This document shows, piece by piece, positions 5,329 through 9,575 of a stretch of 9,575 nt of DNA. The notes beneath the pieces were generated by a model. It was not told the origin of the DNA and did no database searches. It saw only the letters and a program-made list of their open reading frames with translations. The DNA comes from Pseudomonadota bacterium (GTDB lineage: Bacteria > Pseudomonadota > Gammaproteobacteria > Burkholderiales > Burkholderiaceae_B): NCBI GenBank assembly GCA_023422555.1, contig JAFAGQ010000053.1:1-9575 (forward strand), given 5' to 3'. Made by a program: the position numbers and the translations under genes. Each line of letters starts with the position of its first letter. Position 1 is the first letter of the stretch.

Positions 5329-6711
5329 TTACAGTTCGCCGTAGGAATGCAGGCCGGACAGGAAGATATTGACGCCCAGGAAGGCGAAACTGGTGATGAC
5401 CAGGCCAACCAGTGCCCAGTACGCGGCAAACGTGCCACGCATGCCTTTCATCAGGCGCAGGTGCAGCCATGCCGCATAGTTCAGCCAGACGATAAACGCC
5501 CAGGTTTCTTTAGGATCCCATTGCCAGTAGGTACCCCAGGCATCAGCTGCCCAGAATGCGCCCAGGATGGTGGCCACAGTAAAGAAGGCGAAGCCAATGG
5601 AGATGGAGCGATACATGATGTCGTCCAGCACTTCCAGCGGCGGCAGTTTGGCAGCGATGACGCGACGCCCCATCAGGATGCCGGCGACGATCAGCAGGCT
5701 GACCGCGAAATAGATGAACCAGAAGCCCATGTTATTCTTATCGCGGAAGATAAAGACCTCTGAAACCATGGCGCCCCCGATAACCAGCAGCGGTATCATC
5801 GGTTTCCAGGATGTTGTGGCCCCATGCTGCTTGACCAGATAGGCAAACCCGACCATGGCTGACAGCGCGAAGGAGCCGTAGCCGATAAAGTTGGCCGGCA
5901 CATGCAGTTTCATCCACCAGCTGCGCAGGGCGTTATTCAGGGGGGTAATGACGGCTGCATCGCGCTCAAAGGTGTACCAGAGCAAAAAGATGACCGCAGA
6001 AGAGATGACCAGCAGCACGAAGCCGCCCAGGGCACGCGTGTTGTAGCGTTTTTCGTAATACAGATAAAACAGCGCGGTGATCAGACAGAACAGGACAAAG
6101 ACTTCGTACAGATTACTGACTGGGATATGGCCCATGTCTGGTGCAATCAGGTGGCCTTCACGCCAGCGTACCAACAGGCCGGTGAAGCCGGCGAAAACGC
6201 CTGCCCAGGTCAGCGCAGAACCCATCCACGCCCCGGTGGTACTGACAAAGCCGATCCAGTAACAGACCGTGGCCATGAAAAACAGGGCACACATCCACAG
6301 AATGGCAGATTGTGAGGACAGCAGGTATTTCAGCAGGAAATTGCTTTCGGCATTGGCGAGCTGCCCGTCATAAAGCCAGAGTGCAAGCCCGGCCGCGATG
6401 GCACAGGCAATCATGAGTTTGCGCGCGGGACGCCAGAGCCAGCCCAGCCATGCAGCCACAAATGACATACCGACAAGAATGGCTTTCTCGTAGTAGTCCA
6501 TGGCGTCGGCGTACTGGACGATGGCATAAGCGGAGCCAGCCAGCAGCACAAGCAGGAACACGATATCGGTCAGGTCCGGCTTGCCACGCAGCACGCGGCT
6601 GTCGCCCGATTCAGAGATGTTCTTTTCCCAGTCGGAAAGCTGGTCTGAAGTGCTCCAGCTATCGGCACTGGAGGCGGCGTTTCCTGATGCAGTCACGATT
6701 GTATTTGACAT
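5329..6711 (-). CDS. ccsA: System II cytochrome c biogenesis protein CcsA (ResC), WWD heme-handling subunit
   Basis: Inner-membrane subunit of the System II cytochrome c synthase, 460 residues (called ccsB in some annotation schemes). With ResB it exports heme and presents it for attachment to CxxCH motifs in the periplasm. Seen: the WWD domain at about 387-404 (WAADAWGTYWQWDPKETW), flanked by candidate heme-ligand histidines H270 (KLHVPANF) and H455 (GLHSYG), and H417 in a membrane segment (WLHLR). About nine or more hydrophobic segments run from residue 47 to 454. Residues 1-46 are a hydrophilic Ser-rich cytoplasmic tail. Start ATG 6711 is preceded at 5-nt spacing by GGGG (6716-6719), which adjoins the TAG stop of resB; the gap between the genes is 8 bp, so the two are cotranscribed and probably coupled. 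Identity is certain at family level. Confidence 0.96.
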   Translation of the reverse strand: MSNTIVTASGNAASSADSWSTSDQLSDWEKNISESGDSRVLRGKPDLTDIVFLLVLLAGSAYAIVQYADAMDYYEKAILVGMSFVAAWLGWLWRPARKLMIACAIAAGLALWLYDGQLANAESNFLLKYLLSSQSAILWMCALFFMATVCYWIGFVSTTGAWMGSALTWAGVFAGFTGLLVRWREGHLIAPDMGHIPVSNLYEVFVLFCLITALFYLYYEKRYNTRALGGFVLLVISSAVIFLLWYTFERDAAVITPLNNALRSWWMKLHVPANFIGYGSFALSAMVGFAYLVKQHGATTSWKPMIPLLVIGGAMVSEVFIFRDKNNMGFWFIYFAVSLLIVAGILMGRRVIAAKLPPLEVLDDIMYRSISIGFAFFTVATILGAFWAADAWGTYWQWDPKETWAFIVWLNYAAWLHLRLMKGMRGTFAAYWALVGLVITSFAFLGVNIFLSGLHSYGEL

Positions 6712-6719
6712 AAATGCCC

Positions 6720-8846
6720 CTAGGCTTTTTCGTTGCCGATAAAGTGATGACGGAAACGCTCGAATTCACGATTGAAATCAAGCGTACGTTTTTGCGACGT
6801 CATGGCCGCCATCATGCGGCTGTCCTGGTCGCCCTCGCCTGGTTTGACCCAGATCCAGATACGGCGATCACGAATGTAAAACATGGAGAAAACCCCCAAT
6901 ATGAGCAGGATGGACCCGCCATATACCAACAGTTTACCCGGGGATCGCGTTGCCTGCAGGACGGTGGCCTGAATATGCTGAAAGGTTTTCAGCTGAAAAT
7001 ACATGGGAGCCGGGTAATTTGTCAGGTCAGAGACGGCTCGCAGCGACTGATCGAACCAGCGGGCCTGGGCCTCAGCATCGGGTCCGCCAAACACAATCGG
7101 CGCCTGTCCGGCCTGCTCACGCACCAGATTGCGCAATTCAATCGCTGAGAAAAGCAGGTATTCGCGCAGAATCTTTTTCATGGGCTCGCGCAGTTCGGCC
7201 GGTACGCGGTCTTTTTCGGGCACACCATCGCCCTCCACGTATTTATCTATTCCGATAAAGCCGTCGGCTGCAAATACGCTGAGCGCGCGTTCAGCCAGCT
7301 GGACAATCACCGATTTATCGATACGATTGTCCTGGTTCTTTTCTGCATAGGCCTCGGCAGCCTTGCGGCGCATGGCCGGATCGTTGAACGCCCTGCGCAT
7401 GGCCAGGAATTCGTTCGGCGTACTCTTGCTGTCGGACGGAATACGCACATAACGAAACATGGTGTCGCCTGGCAGCTGCATACCCACCAGGAATACCGGC
7501 GCGCCCTCGAGCATGACCGGCAGCATGTAATTATTGAATTTGATGGACTGGTTGCGGTCATCGGTCAGCGTATAGGACACGCTGGGGCCGATATTGTGCA
7601 GTTTCTTGTCCTGTTTACCTGCCGCGCTGCCTGTTACCGCCAGAATGTCTTCCTGGAAGGTCTTGGGCTTGGCGGCACCGGGGGTTGGGCCACTCAGGTC
7701 TTCTACGTTGATGGGCTTGAAGTCGTCGAAGGTGAGGGTGTAGTGTCTGGACTGCCCGTTCAGATTGGCGGTGACTTCTGCCTGCTCGCCCACAGCGCCG
7801 GCCACTTCAAACGGCTCGCTCTGGGTTCCTGACAGCGGATAGCCGGTCAGGGCCAGTTTGGAGCCGCCATCATGAAAACTGGACTGGTACAGGGTGATGC
7901 CATGCGTCTGGTAAGGATGGTTGACCTCAATGGTCTCATTGGAGACCTTGCCGGTTTCCTTGTCGGTAATGGTCACTTCGCTGGCAAAGCGCTTGGGCAT
8001 GCCGTTGCTCTGATAATACTCAATGATGAATTTATTGAGTTTGATATCAACTGGCAGCATCTGCAGGTATTGCGCGCCGCTGAGCGCGATGATACCGGTA
8101 TTGGAGGTGCTGCCTTCGGCAATGGAGACGTTGCCCCGGAAACTGGGATTGCCGGTAGAGAAACGCGCGTCAGCCGGTACGTCAGAGACAAACCTGGCAG
8201 ACTCGGGGATGGGCTGCTTGCCACCCAGCCAGATCTGCAGGCGATTGGGCAGTTCGCTGTCAAGCAACCCGCCCACACAGACGACCACGATGGCCAGGTG
8301 GGCAAACACGTAACCCAGGCGGTTGACGGTGCCTTTTTTGGCGGCCAGCAGGGTGCCCATGTCGTCGTGCTTCTCGCGGACCGCGTAGCCTTCTTTTTTG
8401 AGCCAGGCGCGGGCGTGATCCAGGGTGGCAGCAGGTGTGTGACCTGTGCTGTGCAGGTCTATGCGGTGGGGAAACGCGCGCAGACTGCCTTCCCGGATGT
8501 ATTCGCGGAAGGAACGCATGTCCTTGAGCATTTTGGGGGCATTGCGGATGACACAGATGGAAGTGGAGGTTACCAGAAAGGCCATAATGGCCAGAAACCA
8601 CCAGGTATTGTAGATTTGCGCCACGCCGAATTTGCTGAACACGGCGTACCAGTACATGCCGAACTTGTCTGTGTAGACAAGATCAGGCTGGCTTTGCTGC
8701 AGAACCGTTCCGATAATGCTGGCAATGCAGATGAACATGAGCAGGCTCACTGCAAAACGCATGGAACCCAGCAGTTCGAAGAGCTGGGTGCCCCAGGCTC
8801 TGGTATTGGGACGAGATACTGAATTTGTCATAAGAAAAAGGGGCAC
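6720..8846 (-). CDS. resB: System II cytochrome c biogenesis protein ResB (CcsB)
   Basis: Partner of CcsA in the heme export and ligation complex; 708 residues from GTG 8846 or 703 from ATG 8831. Seen: hydrophobic segments at about 31-50, 81-100 and 178-196, a large periplasmic domain (about 198-635), a fourth segment at 639-660 and a basic cytoplasmic end. H183 (GYVFAHLAIVVV) in the third segment is the expected membrane histidine of the family. The start is ambiguous: GTG 8846 has the purine tract AAGAAGGGG 11 nt upstream, whereas ATG 8831 is preceded by a T-rich run with no Shine-Dalgarno sequence. Both starts lie on or next to a hairpin. The gene lies 115 bp behind the cytochrome c4 gene and 8 bp ahead of ccsA. 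The large size is usual for betaproteobacterial ResB. Family is certain; start is not. Confidence 0.95.
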   Translation of the reverse strand: MPLFLMTNSVSRPNTRAWGTQLFELLGSMRFAVSLLMFICIASIIGTVLQQSQPDLVYTDKFGMYWYAVFSKFGVAQIYNTWWFLAIMAFLVTSTSICVIRNAPKMLKDMRSFREYIREGSLRAFPHRIDLHSTGHTPAATLDHARAWLKKEGYAVREKHDDMGTLLAAKKGTVNRLGYVFAHLAIVVVCVGGLLDSELPNRLQIWLGGKQPIPESARFVSDVPADARFSTGNPSFRGNVSIAEGSTSNTGIIALSGAQYLQMLPVDIKLNKFIIEYYQSNGMPKRFASEVTITDKETGKVSNETIEVNHPYQTHGITLYQSSFHDGGSKLALTGYPLSGTQSEPFEVAGAVGEQAEVTANLNGQSRHYTLTFDDFKPINVEDLSGPTPGAAKPKTFQEDILAVTGSAAGKQDKKLHNIGPSVSYTLTDDRNQSIKFNNYMLPVMLEGAPVFLVGMQLPGDTMFRYVRIPSDSKSTPNEFLAMRRAFNDPAMRRKAAEAYAEKNQDNRIDKSVIVQLAERALSVFAADGFIGIDKYVEGDGVPEKDRVPAELREPMKKILREYLLFSAIELRNLVREQAGQAPIVFGGPDAEAQARWFDQSLRAVSDLTNYPAPMYFQLKTFQHIQATVLQATRSPGKLLVYGGSILLILGVFSMFYIRDRRIWIWVKPGEGDQDSRMMAAMTSQKRTLDFNREFERFRHHFIGNEKA

Positions 8847-8861
8847 ACAGTGTGTTACCCC
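8835..8861 (-). terminator. Terminator-like hairpin overlapping the resB start
   Basis: On the - strand GGGG (8861-8858) pairs with CCCC (8843-8840), and CACAC/GTGTG (11-bp palindrome at 8844-8854) closes inside it, with a TAA bulge on one side. TTTTT (8839-8835) then CTT follow. The shape is that of a modest intrinsic terminator or attenuator between the cytochrome c4 gene and resB. It contains the possible GTG start of resB, and the GGGG is also the best Shine-Dalgarno candidate. Confidence 0.4.
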
Positions 8862-8961
8862 TTCTTTGACCGGCTGTTATGGAAAAGTTCCCGCGGACCG
8901 GCCAGAAATTGTTGGCATCGGCAGCCCGAATTGGTGTCTGCCGAGGCGCTGTTGCGGGGAA

Positions 8962-9575
8962 TCAGCGAATACCGGCGGCGTAATCAGCCACGGCCTGGAT
9001 ATCAGCCTTGTTCATACGATTGGCGATTTTGCCCATCATGTTTTCAGCGCCACCTTTGGTACGATAACCATCGGCAAAGGCGTGAAGCTGGGCTTCCAGG
9101 TATTCGGGGTGCTGTCCGGACAGACGTGGGAACGAGGCAGGGATGCCCTGACCGGTTGCGCCATGACAGGAGGCACAGGCAGGAACGCCACGATCGGGGA
9201 TACCGGCACGCCAGATTTCACGACCACGGTTGACCACGGCAAGGTTGTCACCCTGTTTGGCCTTGGCCGGTTGTGTGAGCTGCTGTTTGCTGAGGAAGAC
9301 AGAGAGGTTCTGCATGTCTTCGGGCGTCATTTTTGCCACGATGGGCGCCATGGCTGTGGGCTTGCCATCGGCCGTGCCGCGAATGAGCTTGTCTGCGGGC
9401 GCCTGGAAGTGTTCGAGCTGCGCTGCGATATATTCGTGAGGCATGCCGGCAAGATTCGGATACATGGCGACACCACTGTTACCGTTGGCGCCATGACAGG
9501 CCACACAGGCCAGGATGCCACGGGACATATCGCCTTTGGTGTACAGTGCCGCACCTTTTTCGGCGTCAGGAGCGG
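8962..9575 (-). CDS. Diheme cytochrome c4, C-terminal part (5' end outside window)
   Basis: Periplasmic electron carrier of about 190-200 mature residues that passes electrons from the bc1 complex toward terminal oxidases. The frame stays open to the right window edge (visible upstream residues include EKGAALYTKGD), so the ATG at 9528 is internal and the start and signal peptide lie outside. Two covalent heme sites are seen, CVACHG (DNA about 9493-9507) and CASCHG (about 9163-9177), each followed by the class I cytochrome pattern. Likely axial Met ligands are in PTAMAPIV and ENMMGKIA. The two halves are homologous (YPNLAGMPHEYIAAQLEHF versus FPRLSGQHPEYLEAQLHAF), which is the defining duplication of c4. 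Stop TGA is at 8964-8962. Located upstream of resB-ccsA, whose products would mature it. High confidence in the family. Confidence 0.95.
   Translation of the reverse strand, partial: APDAEKGAALYTKGDMSRGILACVACHGANGNSGVAMYPNLAGMPHEYIAAQLEHFQAPADKLIRGTADGKPTAMAPIVAKMTPEDMQNLSVFLSKQQLTQPAKAKQGDNLAVVNRGREIWRAGIPDRGVPACASCHGATGQGIPASFPRLSGQHPEYLEAQLHAFADGYRTKGGAENMMGKIANRMNKADIQAVADYAAGIR

Noticed and set aside
7872..8822. A 316-codon open frame on the + strand, antisense to resB
   Set aside because: It lies wholly inside the clearly coding resB frame, its product is Gly/His/Asp/Gln-rich with no recognisable domain or membrane pattern, and such frames arise readily opposite GC-biased codons.
9327..9528. 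Start of cytochrome c4 at the internal ATG 9528
   Set aside because: The reading frame continues upstream with typical c4 residues to the window edge and an ATG there would leave no signal peptide, which a periplasmic heme protein needs.
1..9575. CRISPR arrays, tRNA/rRNA genes, insertion sequences, riboswitches
   Set aside because: Nothing with the required repeat periodicity, cloverleaf, transposase or aptamer shape was seen by reading both strands.

Overview
The window looks like chromosome of a betaproteobacterium, most likely order Burkholderiales and perhaps family Alcaligenaceae. The reasons are System II cytochrome c biogenesis (separate ResB and ResC proteins) beside a diheme cytochrome c4, moderate-to-high G+C, and a lysA gene nearby. 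The genus cannot be fixed from sequence alone.

Layout from left to right: (1) the 3' end of lysA (diaminopimelate decarboxylase, + strand, cut by the window edge). (2) A 391-bp non-coding stretch with a GC-rich hairpin, a perfect 12-bp inverted repeat and an AT-rich, palindrome-bearing segment that probably holds a promoter. (3) A compact four-gene + strand operon (899-4939): a TauD/TfdA-type Fe(II)/2-oxoglutarate dioxygenase, a secreted NitT/TauT-type binding protein, an ABC ATPase and an ABC permease. The last three genes are separated by 3 bp and a 4-bp ATGA overlap. (4) A 389-bp non-coding stretch that ends the operon with a strong intrinsic terminator at 5224-5262. (5) On the - strand, reading right to left: the C-terminal part of a cytochrome c4, then resB (ccsB) and ccsA (resC), whose products export heme and attach it to apocytochromes c in the periplasm.

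How the genes work together: the ABC system should import a small organosulfur compound (sulfonate or similar), and the dioxygenase should hydroxylate it in the cytoplasm so that sulfite is released. This is the logic of E. coli tauABCD, but here the dioxygenase is the first gene. The substrate is inferred from families only. ResB and CcsA form the heme-handling synthase that matures c-type cytochromes, of which the neighbouring c4 is an obvious client.

Most of the window is ordinary, and I do not see a new system. The points most worth a second look are long low-complexity N-terminal extensions on two unrelated proteins of the operon (dioxygenase and ATPase), a 14-bp sequence repeated in inverted orientation just upstream and just downstream of the operon, and a terminator-like hairpin lying on the start codon of resB.
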